Origin: Hyperoplus lanceolatus
Taxonomy: Eukaryota; Chordata; Actinopteri; Uranoscopiformes; Ammodytidae
Assembly: GCA_026929865.2 (NCBI GenBank)
Contig: CM049403.1
Coordinates: forward strand, 21,050,001 to 21,114,000
Reading direction: 5' to 3'
Length of the DNA stretch: 64,000 bases
Shown: one piece after another, positions 48,786 to 61,658 of the stretch
Layout: each line of letters starts with the position of its first letter
How positions within the stretch are numbered: the first letter of the stretch is position 1
Made by a program: the position numbers and the translations under genes
Notes under the pieces: model-generated
Databases searched by the model: none
What the model was told of the DNA's origin: nothing
What the model saw: the letters and a program-made list of their open reading frames with translations, nothing else

Positions 48786-50433
48786 AGGAGCATCATCAGT
48801 CATTGTGTCAGCTACTTGTGTATTTCCATTGTAGCACTGCTTTATAGAGGCTTTTCAGTGTCAATGCAAATTTAGTATCAACCATAAGCACCTATAAGGC
48901 AGTGTTACAATGCACCTTGTTGAGATGTATCGCGACTGAGATAAAGTTTTTACAATAAAGACATTTGCAAACTGGTTGGCATAATTTGCAATTCAACAAC
49001 ATATTTTTTTTCCAATGTCCTAATTGAGGGATACCATATTCTGAACACCGTGTTCAAAATTAAGCATCCTTTAAAAAAAAATTGTATTTAACTTTGGTAC
49101 AACAGGAGTCCTGATGAAGAGGCATTTGGAGAGAAAAAAAACTTGCAAAAATGGCCTCCAGCAAATAATGTTAATTGGTGAGCTTTAAAAAGTGCTGTTA
49201 GACAGATATGTTACCTTTGGGAGAGATGTATACTTAGATAATAAGTGAATTACATTTTTTTTTTTTTTTTAACAAATGAAGCCACAGAAAACCATTCTCC
49301 ATTGCGTTAATATGAACAGTCAGCATTTGATATCAGAATGTCGTCAGGCAGAACTCCAGTATGACGTTCCAGAGGATGTGTTTCATTACCTGGGGAAATT
49401 TACCTTGCAAAAAGAATTCCAGATGTGTGTGTGTGTGTGTGTAAAGCTGAACCTCAAAGAGGAACATTTTGGATGAATGCACCCAGACAAAAACATGTGC
49501 TTAAACACATGTGCATACCCCAGTAAGCCCACATAAACATCTATTCATGCACACACTATTGCACTCACACAAACATGTTGGACATCCTCACCACCGACAT
49601 CATTCCTCCCAAGACTTTGGCATGCCCAGTGCATTTGTCAGTCATCCAGTCAGTTATTCCAGGTGTCAATCATCCTGCTCGCTGACCAGCCATCACGGTG
49701 TGCAGTCAGAGTGAACACTGGCCCCCCTGCTACTCTCCAGTGTGAACTCCTCACCCCCAACCATAATGCACTTGGCCTCCCTCCAACCTTCCTTCAGACT
49801 CCCAGCTTTTACCTTTCTCTCTCTATTCACAACACTGCATTTATGGACTCAAACAGATCCATCACTCAGAGTACGCCATGTACCCTCTACCCCCATCTCT
49901 ACCCTCCGCCCCATCCTTGTTTAGGCTCTCATCCAACTATTCTTGGTATTTAGCCTGACTGACAGTGTTTAATAATGTGTTCAAGAATAAAAGGGCATTA
50001 TTAAAATGGTGAAGGGAGGGAGGGAGGCCGCCAAAAGGCCACCTTTTAGGGCGGCCAGGTGAGTACGCGTGTTTGTATGATGGACACTAGTTTCGCGAGC
50101 GCAAATGGGTCATTCTGGTATTGTATGTTGGCATGGATGTGTGGAGGCATATTAAAAAGGAGTGCACACGGTAAAGGGTAATAGCCTGTCCAGTCATTAG
50201 ACAACAATTATCACACAAATGCCCCCCCGGCGTCGGACGAGTTCAATACTGTTAATGCATTGAGTAATGAGCACGCTCTGACAGTAATTTGGTGTGTAAT
50301 TCTTCGTGAAGTTAGCATTAACTGAACATCACAAACGGCATTACCAGCATGTCTAGGAATGTGTACTGCGCGGCCGATCCTGGCCAATGATAAGGCACCA
50401 TCTGTTACCCATGAGTGGAACTGGTGGGGCTGT

Positions 50434-50434
<1 letters not shown>
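48786..50434. other. Unique-looking DNA, nothing recognised
   Basis: A poly-T run occurs at 49255-49270. The stretch at about 50190-50400 is non-repetitive with homeodomain-type words (acaattatc, cattgagtaatgagc) and could be a conserved element. No gene was recognised. Confidence 0.35.

Positions 50435-50519
<85 letters not shown>
50435..50519. repeat. (CA)n microsatellite
   Basis: About 85 bp of uninterrupted CA dinucleotides. Confidence 0.98.
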
Positions 50520-50520
<1 letters not shown>

Positions 50521-53500
50521 AGTCTTGTCACTTGTTCCAAAGCCCCCCCGTAGCCTAGATTATGGAAGGGTTTGGGTGTTATAGGCTGGTTGGTTTTTTC
50601 TTTCTGTTATTGTAACGTCTTTGGGCGACAGGCGCTGCCCTTTCTTCCTCTCTTCGGTTTCTACCGGGGATTAGGAGAAAAGTAAAGGGGGTGAAGGGTT
50701 GGCTTTAAACTCCCATCTCCGGTCTCTTTCTTCTATAGGGGGGCATGCAGGGCCCCATAGCGGCAATTCCCCTTGCTTCCATCCAGCTTTAATTTGATTG
50801 GATGTGCCAGCAGGGAAAAGGGAGAGACTTACAATGGGAGAGACAAGGGGACAAGTGAGAAAAGGGGAGATCATGTTGTATCAGCTTTTCCTCGTGCTGT
50901 GTACAGTCCCTGGTTGTTGTGTTTGGAAGAGGTTCAGCCTCTGAGAGGGCTTTCATGGGGTACAGAGTGAGGATAAGGTGACTGAAGCTTAGCAACATGC
51001 TCACGGTATTGTATTTCCACAAAAAGCTTTTAAAATGTGGCATAGCAATCTTTGTGACCTCACTGGTTTAATTAAAGAGCATGCAAGATGTATGTCAGTC
51101 AAAACAAATGTAAGCGATATGCAGTGGTTTAAAGTAAATTTTTCCCCCTCTCTTGTGATATCAAACAAAAGTGTGGCAGGGAAATTGTCCCTTCCAATGG
51201 AAGTTTCTCATTTGTTTTGTTCTGTTTTCTGATGGAGATTCGGAATGAAAGGCTGTGTACAGATAGCTGGCCAATACCAGTCTGGGGCAAGTCACTGCTG
51301 GAAGTAACCACATGCCCCATATCAGTCCACGCCTGTGCTATTTTAGGCTGTTTGCTTGCCAAATATAAGGATGGAAATGAAATATGAAAAGCAAAAGTTT
51401 TCTCTATGCGATCTCTAATACTGTAGGTGGTGAGAATAGGAGGTGACGTGCTGCTCAGACATTAAGCCTTCTAGACTAGCTGATTTTGCATCACTGAAAG
51501 GCCGGGTGCAACATGTAGAAGTTCAACCATTGTTTATTTGTTTGTCTTTGATTGTCATGTGTGATCTTTAAATACATTTAAAAAATAAGAAAAATCTGCA
51601 GATCTTTAGTCTGATTTCTGCCTAGGTTTTACATTGCAGATTTAGATTTCCCATGGATTTTAATAAGCATACAGTATGTCAGCCCATTCCAGCATGAGCT
51701 CACCTGGAAGTCACTTCCAATGGAACACAGAACCTAAAACATTCTCCAACTTCTGCTCCACAAGGCCATCACCTGTTAGTGAGAGACGAAGGATACGTAG
51801 GTGGAGAAGGAGCAGAAGGTAACAGAAGGTTTGAAAAATGAATCAGGTAGTTTGGTAGAGAAGCAGCAGGAGGGTGACATATAGCACCAGTGGGAAACAG
51901 TAGTGAAGAACCTAGAGAAGCAGGAAGATGTCTGAAGTCTTAAGCCCTTGGGAGAGCACCATGCAGGGGGTGTGACAAGTCTGAGATGAGTTAGATTTAG
52001 TGAGTTCGTAACTTGAAAGCTGTCAGTTCTAGTCATCCAACCAACTCAACTACAGATGAATATGTTTTGAAGTATATGAATATTAGGTTTTGTGAAGTTA
52101 TTTGGAAATGTGTGGCGGGCATACAGTATGTCTCTAACTTGGCCTCTCTTTTTATCTTTAAATAATAGTTTTATATAATTATTAATAGCAGTTTGGGATA
52201 GTTATGTCACACAATAGTTTTAAAGTAAAGCCATACAGAGGCATGCAAAGGTAAATTATTCCTATGACCTTACATAGTTCCTAATAATAGATCACACATA
52301 ATAAACAAAAGTGATTTGATGTGATCAGCTTGAGATCAAAACATCCGACCACTGTTGCTTAAACGTCTTGTTACGGTTGTCATAAAGTCATGTGCAAAAA
52401 ACACTGGATCTGCTCTTGCTCAGTAGCTAGATTTTCCAATGTAGTGGTGGTACTATAGGAGCCTCGCGACTATGACATGGTAGTTCTGTATCCAGCTCCC
52501 ACCCTACAATTATCAAGGCCCTTGCAATAAACAAACCCGTGTTCCTACTGATCGTGTCAGGTTAAATAAGGGGTTAAGCAAAAGAGGGGTGGTGCTGAAG
52601 CGGCCAAGTGTTTGACGCTCGAGAACTGTCGGACTATTGGCAGGAAACCCCTTGTGGCTGCTGTCTCATGTCCAATGGCAGCCTCCCAAGTGTTTGCTGC
52701 TTGCAAAGTCTGTGTACTGTTGTGGGTATGCTATCTGTCCACTAGTTTATTGCTCACAAACCACTGACAAACAGCTAGGTACCCGTTTTCTGGGTCAGGG
52801 TTGCCTCTTGGGGGAGGAAGACACGTTATGCGAGCATACAGGTTTCCCCACACTTTTCTTTTTCTGTTGTTTTTTTTATGTTTTCTTTTTCATTTTGTTT
52901 CCCTCGTTACCGCAATCATCGTTGCAAAGCATTGCAGTGGAGTCAGCCCAAACACCCACTGCAAACTCATGTCACTGCGATAAAGTCGAAACAAACCGGG
53001 ATGCCCTGCCAAAACAAATTCACTTGGCGTGGCCAGTCATAAAATTCCGCCTTCAATTTAAAAACACACACACAGAAAACACGCTGCTCACTGACAAAGT
53101 TTATTAGCAGTGACAAGTGCAAGTTTGTGTGTATGTCTGCATTTTATGTTTTTATTTTTCATGTGAGTCCGTGGATGGGCGTTTCTGTGTCTGGGGGCCA
53201 CGAGGGCAGAAAATATGGCAGGCAGACGCCGTTCCCTAATCCCCATGTTCGCCCTGCCTCCCTTAACCTCAGCCTTTCTCTCCACACCGCTCAGTTCTTT
53301 CCATCATACTGCAGACCTCTCAGCTGTCCTGCTTCCTCACTGTCAAGGTGCTAACAAACCATGAAAGGTGTCATTATGGAGGGCCTCTGATCACAGTTTG
53401 GCTCGCACATGAAAGCTGTCATATGTCTGTGCTTGGAGCTTGTCCGGCCCCGAAGCGCTGTGTGCGTGATGGCAGGCCTACGACTCCGTGAGGAGAAACT

Positions 53501-54178
53501 GATGGTGGGCCAAACAGCTCCACTCGCTCTGGGTTTCCCAGCGACCCACTCTCTATGCAGATGTTAGCAATGCTTTAGCTGCAGCCTGCATGGTGCTGAT
53601 CCAAAACCTGTGAATCTGATACCAATTAGTGGCAGCCTAATCATGTGCCTCCCGGCCCTGGCTTTTGTTAGGAAACTAAATAAAGAGATGGAGAAAAATA
53701 AGGGAGAGAGCCAAGAATTAAATAAAAAAAATAAAAAAGTAGAAAAAAAGTCCTTGTGGAGCAAGAAAAGAGGGGGCCAAGGGATTGTTTAGAAAAATGA
53801 TCTGGCAGCAAAAGGTTTTGTCTCAATTTAGTCTGTGCGGAAAAATGTTCGCTGGGTTTCATCTGAAGGAATAAGTGGGGACTTGACACCGTGCGTGGAC
53901 CTACTTGAAAGGTTGGATGAACTAGGATGACTTGTGTTTCCTGCACTGTTGGCCACATGTTGGCGTGATTAACCACGCCCAAAAAACTCACCGAAATGCT
54001 CACTCACTTACAAAAGAAAGAAAACACAGCCACATGCACAAACACATTCACGGTGGCTCGCACGCATACAGATGGATTGTTGTCACCATTCTCCTCTCCA
54101 GGTGGAAGGTTGGCATTTAACCAGTCAGCAATGCCCCGCTGAGCTCCCAGCAGATTTGCAGTTCATCACAGGGTCATA
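50520..54178. other. Unique-looking DNA, no gene recognised
   Basis: It contains one of the longest open frames in the window (52637-53107 plus, 156 codons). That frame includes a long phenylalanine-rich stretch from a T-rich tract and no recognisable domain, so I treat it as chance. No mobile element was recognised. Confidence 0.4.
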
Positions 54179-54215
54179 TCTCTCTCTCTCTCTCTCCCTC
54201 ACTCACTCTCTCTAT
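54179..54215. repeat. (TC)n simple repeat
   Basis: About 37 bp of TC with ACTC and TATC interruptions. Confidence 0.9.
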
Positions 54216-55267
54216 CTATTCATTCAATACCCTGCCTGGATAAGAGCAGCATCTCCAATAACAAGGTAATATATTGCCCCCTAGTGGATCCTATGTGTCA
54301 CATAACAAACAGCCCCAGTCGTCAACCCTGCAAGTCTTTCAGCTAATTTGAACCAATAACCTCGGCGTGAACTCGGTGTCATTCTGAGTTCATGGTGTCT
54401 GAGTAAACTGCTAAGCTTCTTTTTATTCTCTAATAATAAAGCTTAGACAATTGTCTGACATACTGCATGAGTTGAGAGCTGTTGTTTGTTGGTTAGGGGC
54501 ATCCTATCCGATGGTGATCGGGTCAGTGGATAGTGTTCTAAGACTCCCAGGCTCAGCTGTTGAGGGGTCGGCCCGCTGTGTAGGATATATGCACATATCG
54601 AGAGGAAACCATTCCATGTGTTTTGAACTTCTTTATTTCTCTAAGGGAATCATTCATATAGCTAGCTTCTAACCTACCCAGCCATTCCGTGTAATTACAA
54701 TTTCCACTAACAGCATGTCCTAAGTTATTCATGAGCCTGAATAAGATAAGAATTGGGGTCGGTTCCCTTCTAAATAATTATGAAGTTATTACACTACATG
54801 GAAACATTTAGATGTGGTCTAGTCTAGTTTTACTTTTAGTGGCTTGTGTTTTTAAACTACGAATTCTGTTAGAAATACATTCATGTATGTGGGTATAGGA
54901 TGATGTACAAATCCCTGTTTGAGTGTGAGTGTATACATCATGCATGCATGAGGCAGATCAAGTAGCATGAAATATATGAAATTATATTCTAAAAATAATA
55001 AACATGTACAATTTACTTGGTGACTTTTTTCAAAATGATATTTACCACTGAATATTTGAGATTCTTCAATGGGTTAGTTCCCTGCTGAAAACATATGTGA
55101 TGTTTAAATAGATCATTTTAAGAGCACAGACTTTTAAAATTGCGTTAAAAATGTTGGAAAAAAAGAAAAGAAACACCAATACAGCTATTGAATATGAGAA
55201 AATCAAAACACGTCTGCAAAAGAAAAGCATAAAGTATAAGTTAGTAGCACATCCGTAACCATTCCTT
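54216..55267. other. Unique-looking DNA
   Basis: AT-rich, no gene. A weakly tRNA-like stretch near 54515-54585 was considered and rejected. Confidence 0.4.
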
Positions 55268-55271
55268 TTAA

Positions 55272-56602
55272 CCCTGGAACTGTTTGGGTCAAATTGACCC
55301 AAGAAATTATTTGGGTCTTGAAAACGCTACATAAATAAAGTAAAAAACTTAAAATTCCTTTACATATATGACCTTTATCTCAAATCCAAACAATGAAGAT
55401 ACAATTTGTGATTAATGTTTGCAATTTATCTTTGCTAGATCACATTTAACAATGGAAGTGTCATTCGTTTGTGTGATAAAGTTATATGTGTAACAAAATA
55501 CAATATAATTGAGACTTTGGTGACATACATTTAGGAGCCATTTTTGGTACTGGTGTTAGTTGTCTGGGTTTTGTAAGTGAGTTTGTGTGTGTTTATGTGT
55601 GTCTTTGTATGTGCAGGCATCTTTGTGTTTGTCTGTGTGCATATTTGACTGTATTCAGGTCCAATTGAAAACCCGAACAACCTTATGAAGGACATACGTG
55701 ATGTGGTGGTACTGTGGCATGTATATTCAATCATTTTCTTTAACACATTCTCCACAGAAAATTAGCTGAGGCCATGGAGTTTCAGGCTGAAAAAATGTAT
55801 TCTCGCCCCGAACCCCACATAAGGGTTAAACACATGAAAGGCGCATTGCCTCAAAGAGTAGAACTTGAAAAACCAGAAAGAGTGAACACGCTCTTGAAGG
55901 AATATAATCCACACATTATTTTACAATTTCATATGACAAATATTAAAATCATGCATTATTTTGTCATGTCCCTTTAAATCCATTAAGGCAACTTTAATGC
56001 TGTTATGTTATATTTAAAAAGACTTTATATATTTAAGAAGATTTAGTTCACTCATTTATATATACTTTTTTAGGGATTTATATTAAAAAAAATGTGTTCT
56101 ATTCTTTCAATGATCTCATGTCCCATATTGTATGTAGCTTGTTAAAACCCTCATCCCACTAAACATCTTGTCATATATCATTGGTGTTTTATTCCATCCT
56201 TCCAATTTTTCATCACTTTGTCAATCAATGTGTTCCTCTCGACTTAACTTTTTTTTAAATTATTTTTCTCTTCTTATTTCTGCTTTTTAAAAATATTTTC
56301 ACACACCATCACGGAGAGCAGGGGACCTCTCTCAGTCATGTTGAAGTTGACAGACAGCAAGGCTACTCTAAAACTCTGATATTTCCCCCTACACTACTTT
56401 TCTATTTTTGCAATAAACAAATCAACTTTAACTTTCCCAAAATAACACTATTCTTTTCTTCTTCTCTCCGATGGCATTATTTACATGACAAATAATTTAG
56501 AATTCTTCTTGGATGGTGGTTTCTTCCCGTATTTTGATGCTTGGGGTCTCTAGCGACCCCATCGGTAGTCCATTATTGCAAAATGTCTTGGTAGGATGAA
56601 GG
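55272..56602. mobile_element. Probable piggyBac-like non-autonomous element, 1331 bp
   Basis: TTAA occurs at both proposed edges (55268-55271 and 56603-56606). The ends start ccctggaactg and, reverse-complemented from the right, ccttcatccta, sharing only ccNt. Both subterminal regions have gggtc...gaccc palindromes (gggtcaaattgaccc at about 55287-55301 and ggggtctctagcgacccc at about 56545-56562), like the piggyBac-like element at 42621. No transposase motif was recognised inside. The terminal match is short, so this call is tentative. Confidence 0.45.
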
Positions 56603-56606
56603 TTAA

Positions 56607-57289
56607 TGTCTTTATGTGGTTTTTGGGTTTTTCAGGGTTGTATTGTAATTTATTTATTTGTCTTTAATTATTCATAACATGTCACTTGTTGCAGTGTGCA
56701 CTTTAATAGTAAAGCACAGTGAGTTTACCTGCAAGGAAATAAATATTCACATTCATATTTACACTGATGTCTTTGCATCTTAATTTCATCACTCGGTCAG
56801 CCATAGGTTATGGTGTGGTAAAATTGTGCTTGTATTTTCGATATAGATACATTTTAGAAAATAATGAAACAATAAAATAATACTAACAATAAATTCATTA
56901 TGAGTGTTATAAATAAAACATAACGTTTGTTAAACTTTTTAAATATTAAATATGAAAAACAATTGTGTCAGCTCACTATGTGGGATGGGAACTTATTTTA
57001 TTTTAGTTATCTTTATTTATACACCTGATAACAACTGATAATACTGATTTTGAGGATTGCATATATTGTTTTAAATGCATTACCTTTAAAAAAAAACATT
57101 TACTTGTTTTTTTAAATACCAATGAGAATGTTTATTATTTCATCGAAATATAATTATACTGAAAATAGTAAAATAACTTCTAAACAAAAGTATAGCAATG
57201 ATTATGAATGAGATGACCAAAACATAATTCTCATATTTCTATTTTTGAATTTAATTTTGGAGGAAAAGGTGCTTTTTTTTCTTTTCTTT
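56607..57289. other. Very AT-rich DNA, nothing recognised
   Basis: No gene, no mobile-element ends. Confidence 0.4.
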
Positions 57290-57700
57290 TTGAGTAGTTT
57301 GCTCTACCCGGGCCTCTTGGCATTACTTCTGCTCTGCAGCACTTCAGGAATAACAGCCGGGTCTATTATTCAATGTTTACCACTGTTTTCACCGCTGCTG
57401 ACATATTCACATGGCCGTCAGCGACAGTGACGTGATGAAGGGGAATGGAGGAGGGCGGATGCTGATGAGAAGGCTCAGCATTAGGAGAGACATATGATGC
57501 GCTGGTAAGGCACACAGCTATTTAGAGAGAGAGAAGAAAATGGGCCATTGCCTCTCGGTGGCCTCCCTGGCAGCATTTGCACATAACAACTGGTCTGCTT
57601 TCGTGGACACTCTTATCATAATGAGGCCCAATCCTTTGTTTAGCCCACAGTGGATCCACAGATGGGATTGTTTTTAAATAGGTCCCTCTCCCCCCCACAT
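57290..57700. promoter_or_regulatory. Possible conserved non-coding stretch
   Basis: A non-repetitive, balanced-composition segment directly after a very AT-rich region, with words such as tgctgacatattcac, gtgacgtgatg (CRE-like tgacgtga) and cttatcataatg (GATA-type). It lacks splice sites and open frames of note. The regulatory reading is compositional only. Confidence 0.2.
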
Positions 57701-58564
57701 CCCCTGTCCCCTTTACGTTTCTCATGTACCTCTCTGCTGGCTAGCTCCCTGCGCTGCATCAAGCCTCAGCCGGCCGCCCATGTCTGAACTACTGAGACAT
57801 GATACATCAGTGTCAAAGCTGTCATCTTTTCTGGGACTAAGAGCCTGCTAGCAAAATATTTCTCCACTCTTCTTTGGGGACTGACAAAAGAGATTTGACG
57901 TAACTAGTCCCCATCAGCCATCTTGATACATATTCAGGAAAATAAGGCAATACAGTGCGCCGAATATGCTGTGAAACCCCTTCGTGGCCACCTCTTAGGG
58001 TCGTTTGTGATGTATGTGATGACATAAAGAAGAGTTGGTTGATATGCGTTTTTTTTTTCAGTTTTTTTCTGGGTTCTTGGAAAAAGTCAGAGACAGCAGG
58101 GCCCAGGATCAAGATCATCCCAGTGAGCGGCAGGGTTAAGAAAAGGTTACAGAAGCTCTGCTGACTTTTTATAGTGACTCCGAATGCCTGGAGGACTTCA
58201 ATCCACGGATGCACAAAGACGCATACTGTATTCCAGTGTAACTAGGGCACCGTGCCATCTGTTAAGGCACAGGGAGCTCAGTCTCTGCTGCTCCTGCATA
58301 TACTGTAGTATAAAGTCGCCACTTAACCTTGACCCTGCAACCCACTGATCCCAGACCTCAGCAGATTCACCTTTATCTCTGTTCTGGTGGCAGAGGACAG
58401 CCTAGCCGCAGGCGGGAGAACTGTTATGGCATGTGGCCCTTCAGGTCCCCTTGTTCCCTGTGCTTGTGCTAACGCTAACTGATGGCAAGAAGCATTGCTG
58501 CCGTAAGCCATATTCTTCTCACTCGAATAAGCAAAATGTTTACTCCAAGGCACATCACGCGCAA
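57701..58564. other. Unique-looking DNA, no gene recognised
   Basis: A 125-codon minus-strand frame (57837-58214) has no recognisable domain. Nothing else is supported. Confidence 0.4.
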
Positions 58565-58569
58565 ACACA

Positions 58570-58617
<48 letters not shown>
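58565..58617. repeat. (CA)n microsatellite
   Basis: About 53 bp of CA dinucleotides with one ATA interruption. Confidence 0.96.
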
Positions 58618-58618
<1 letters not shown>

Positions 58619-60633
58619 TTTTCCATACCGTCCCGTTAGTGAATACAGAAATAATTACAGAAAAGCCCCTCACACACATTTATGCCACCCAGTGAGATTA
58701 TAGTAAAGGCGGACTGCCCTGTTTGGGGCAATTGGACACACAGGGTGGGAACACTTGACTTTCCCTCTGCAGGGTTTAATTTACAAAACGTCACAGTTAA
58801 GTGGTCAGGTGCTCCTAATGTCTCAGACACTGCGCAGAATTACAGTCTGAGTCGTTCTGAGGAATTTGAGTTTATTTTGTGAAGTGTTCCAGACATCATT
58901 TAATTGACAAATGCTGCTCCAATAATGGAATGGAGCAAACTAATTCAACAAATTAAAGTGTGTTGGAGTGATTACATCCAATACATTCACAGGCACTGTA
59001 GCGAGACTATGTCAAACTATGCTACCAAGGTATTGCATGTATATACCAATTAACTTATACTGATTTTAGGCAACATATTTTAAAAAAATACTCAAATGTG
59101 AATGTTCAAATATAAGAAATACAGGAAAAACACTATTTAAAGGCATTGACTGCTACGAGTATACGTATATAGCTGTATTGTTTCATTACATTTTGACATA
59201 ATTATCTGCATTCCTTTGAGATCTTTTTATTATTTGAGGTGGAATTCTTCTTCCAAAGTTATGAGTACAGTTAATAAATTAATACATGTGAAATACTGCT
59301 CAGTTTATCCGCAATTGAGCATTAACTGTACTCATGCAATTCACCAGCTAGAAAAAAAGTAAATGCTTTAAGGGTTTTGGAGCTATCGTAATAATTTGAT
59401 ACAGTGGAACACAACAGATCAAGAACAAATTAAATTGTTCCATTCAGGTCAGTCAGAAGGGGGGAAAATTCCCTTTAAGTCAACAGGCTCAGGGGCCAAA
59501 AGTAGTTCAATCTTTAATACAAATTTTTTTGAAATCATTACAGAAATTGAGTTTCCCAATATATATTTTATTGTTAGTTTAAATCCATCAAGAGGCACTC
59601 AACATGTAAGTTTAAATCATTTGGGCTGTGGATGTTTCAAGAGGAAAAAGAGCCTAAAATCATTTATACTACCAGCAGTAATTCAGTCCTACCTAAGGGG
59701 CAGATAACCAAAGCAGCTCCAGAAGCCATAAAAAGTAATTTTTTTAACCAATGTTTTTAAAGATATCAGAGCCTCTACAATCTGAATACAGACCCAGAAG
59801 GAACCAGTACATGTCTAGATACATGAGAGCACGAGGCAAAACCAAGAGTGAATGTTTTATGGCCTGTGATAAACATACTCTAGAATACACAAGTAAAACT
59901 TAGACTTTATAAAAGGAGAACCAAGATAAAACAAATCAGATAATGTAAATAATACATTTTGAAAAGAAAAAAAACACTAAAATAACCTATTGCAATAAAT
60001 GCAAATTCAAATAAAGTTACAGCTTTCAAATAAAAACCATGCCGGGCTCAACATGGTCTGCTTGCTAAGTTTACATAATGGACATTTGAAACTTATTATG
60101 TGAGACTATTATGCCCTGATGCAATGTTTGAGTAAAAGTGTCACATAAATCAATAAATTAATATATAACGTAAGCAGTGAAGTTTAAACAAAAGATTTAA
60201 AGTTGAAGAAAATATATTTTCAACATTATTTGTTTGATTTTAGTTATTTATTTTATATATTCACATTATTTTCAATGTAAAAGCCAATATACAGTACATG
60301 ACATTAATGTTGTTCATTTATGGTGACTTGTGAAAAAACATGTATTGGATGTCAAAGATAAGACACACTTATTGAATTATTTTTGTAAATATTTCCCTAG
60401 CACAATCTTAATTTTCTCACACCATATAACTTACTTGCCTACTTTGGTTGCGCACCAAGGAACTTCATGACAGCCAATTAGTCGCCTCACCTCACCGCAG
60501 TTGACCTCACCTCAGCATGGGCTTGTGCTTTAGCCTGGCTTCACTCCATTTAGCTGACGCCAAAAAGCAGATAACATTAGCCATTAAATATTTACAGAAG
60601 TGCTCAAGAAGAAAGTGTTACATGTGTAGACTC
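58618..60633. other. Unique-looking DNA, nothing recognised
   Basis: AT-rich sequence without a supported gene or mobile element. Confidence 0.4.
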
Positions 60634-61658
60634 AGGGTGTGTTCACACTGGGAAAGTCCGCTAGTTCACTTGCTTTGGTCCAGACCAAATAGAGTTTTGA
60701 TTTTTTTGTTTGGTGTGGTCCACTTTCATATTGCCCCTTTTGCAAGTGAACCAGCATTACGAAGCAAAACCACACGTGATCTGAGGTCATTCATTCATTG
60801 GACAGACATTCTGAGAGAAACAGGAAGCACGAAGTTAAAACAGCGAAATATATAATTGATATAATATGGGGTTAAAAATAATAAAATGGCCTACATCTAA
60901 CCTATAAATAAAGAGGAAAAACATCAAATTATTGTTGTTTCATATGGTTATAATACGTAGCCCTATGTCAATGCCACGTTATGTGGCTTGTAGCCTACAA
61001 TGTGAAACATAATTTTTACTGTATTGTTGGTGCTGGACGCGTGTCACACGAGAAGAATAGGCTCAAGCTGACACTCATCTGATTAAGCTGTGTATCAGCT
61101 GGGTCGGCGCAGTTCAGCTTTAAACTGACACGGGGATAGTATTGACGGTCCCGTAGGCTACATGGGAAGCAAAATAAAAACACACACTTCTTGCGCAGCG
61201 TGAACCTGTTGGCACTGTGCGGGAGACGCTCCCCTCTCCTTCATCTGATCGCTGAACACATTCAGCATGTTTACGTGTCCTCTCGATCAAATGTAATATA
61301 TTGTTCTTTGCTCCCGGTCAAACCACAACTTATCGTCCTAACAATGGCGACAACAACACTTTCCCATAATGTGAAGCTGACGGCTATTTATTAAAAAAGA
61401 AAAGAAAGAAAAGGCACAGTGCCTCCTGCATTTGGGTCGGATCGAGTCCGGACAAATTCACACCACAAACGAACTGCAGCAGAGTGCGTTTGGAAACGCA
61501 CCGAGACTACCTCTTCAGCTGGGTCTCGGAGCGTTTGTTTGGTCCGCCCCCGAGTGCGATTGCTGTATTCACACCTGCCTGAAAGATGCGCACCGAAGGC
61601 AGAAGTGCATCTGAGTTCGTTTCAACCGAACTAAACACGGCATGTGTGAATACACCCT
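60634..61658. mobile_element. Terminal-inverted-repeat DNA transposon, non-autonomous, about 1025 bp
   Basis: The left end agggtgtgttcacactgg and the reverse complement of the right end agggtgtattcacacatg match at 14 of the first 15 positions. Subterminal words ggtccagaccaaa (60678-60690) and ggtccgcccc or gtccggacaaa (61445-61550) recur near both ends. The target duplication is not clear (gtagactc before, cagacaga after), so the superfamily is undecided between hAT and Harbinger. Frames inside (61191-61394 and others) lack domains. Confidence 0.6.

Noticed and set aside
52637..53107. Open frame of 156 codons on the plus strand
   Set aside because: No recognisable domain, a long phenylalanine-rich run from a T-rich tract, no splice or promoter context and no coding-type third-position bias.
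54515..54585. tRNA-like stretch (gggtcagtggatag followed by ggggtcggcccg)
   Set aside because: An A-box-like and a weak B-box-like word are present, but a cloverleaf cannot be formed convincingly and no SINE body is recognisable.
57837..58214. Open frame of 125 codons on the minus strand
   Set aside because: No recognisable domain, no splice signals and no compositional sign of coding.
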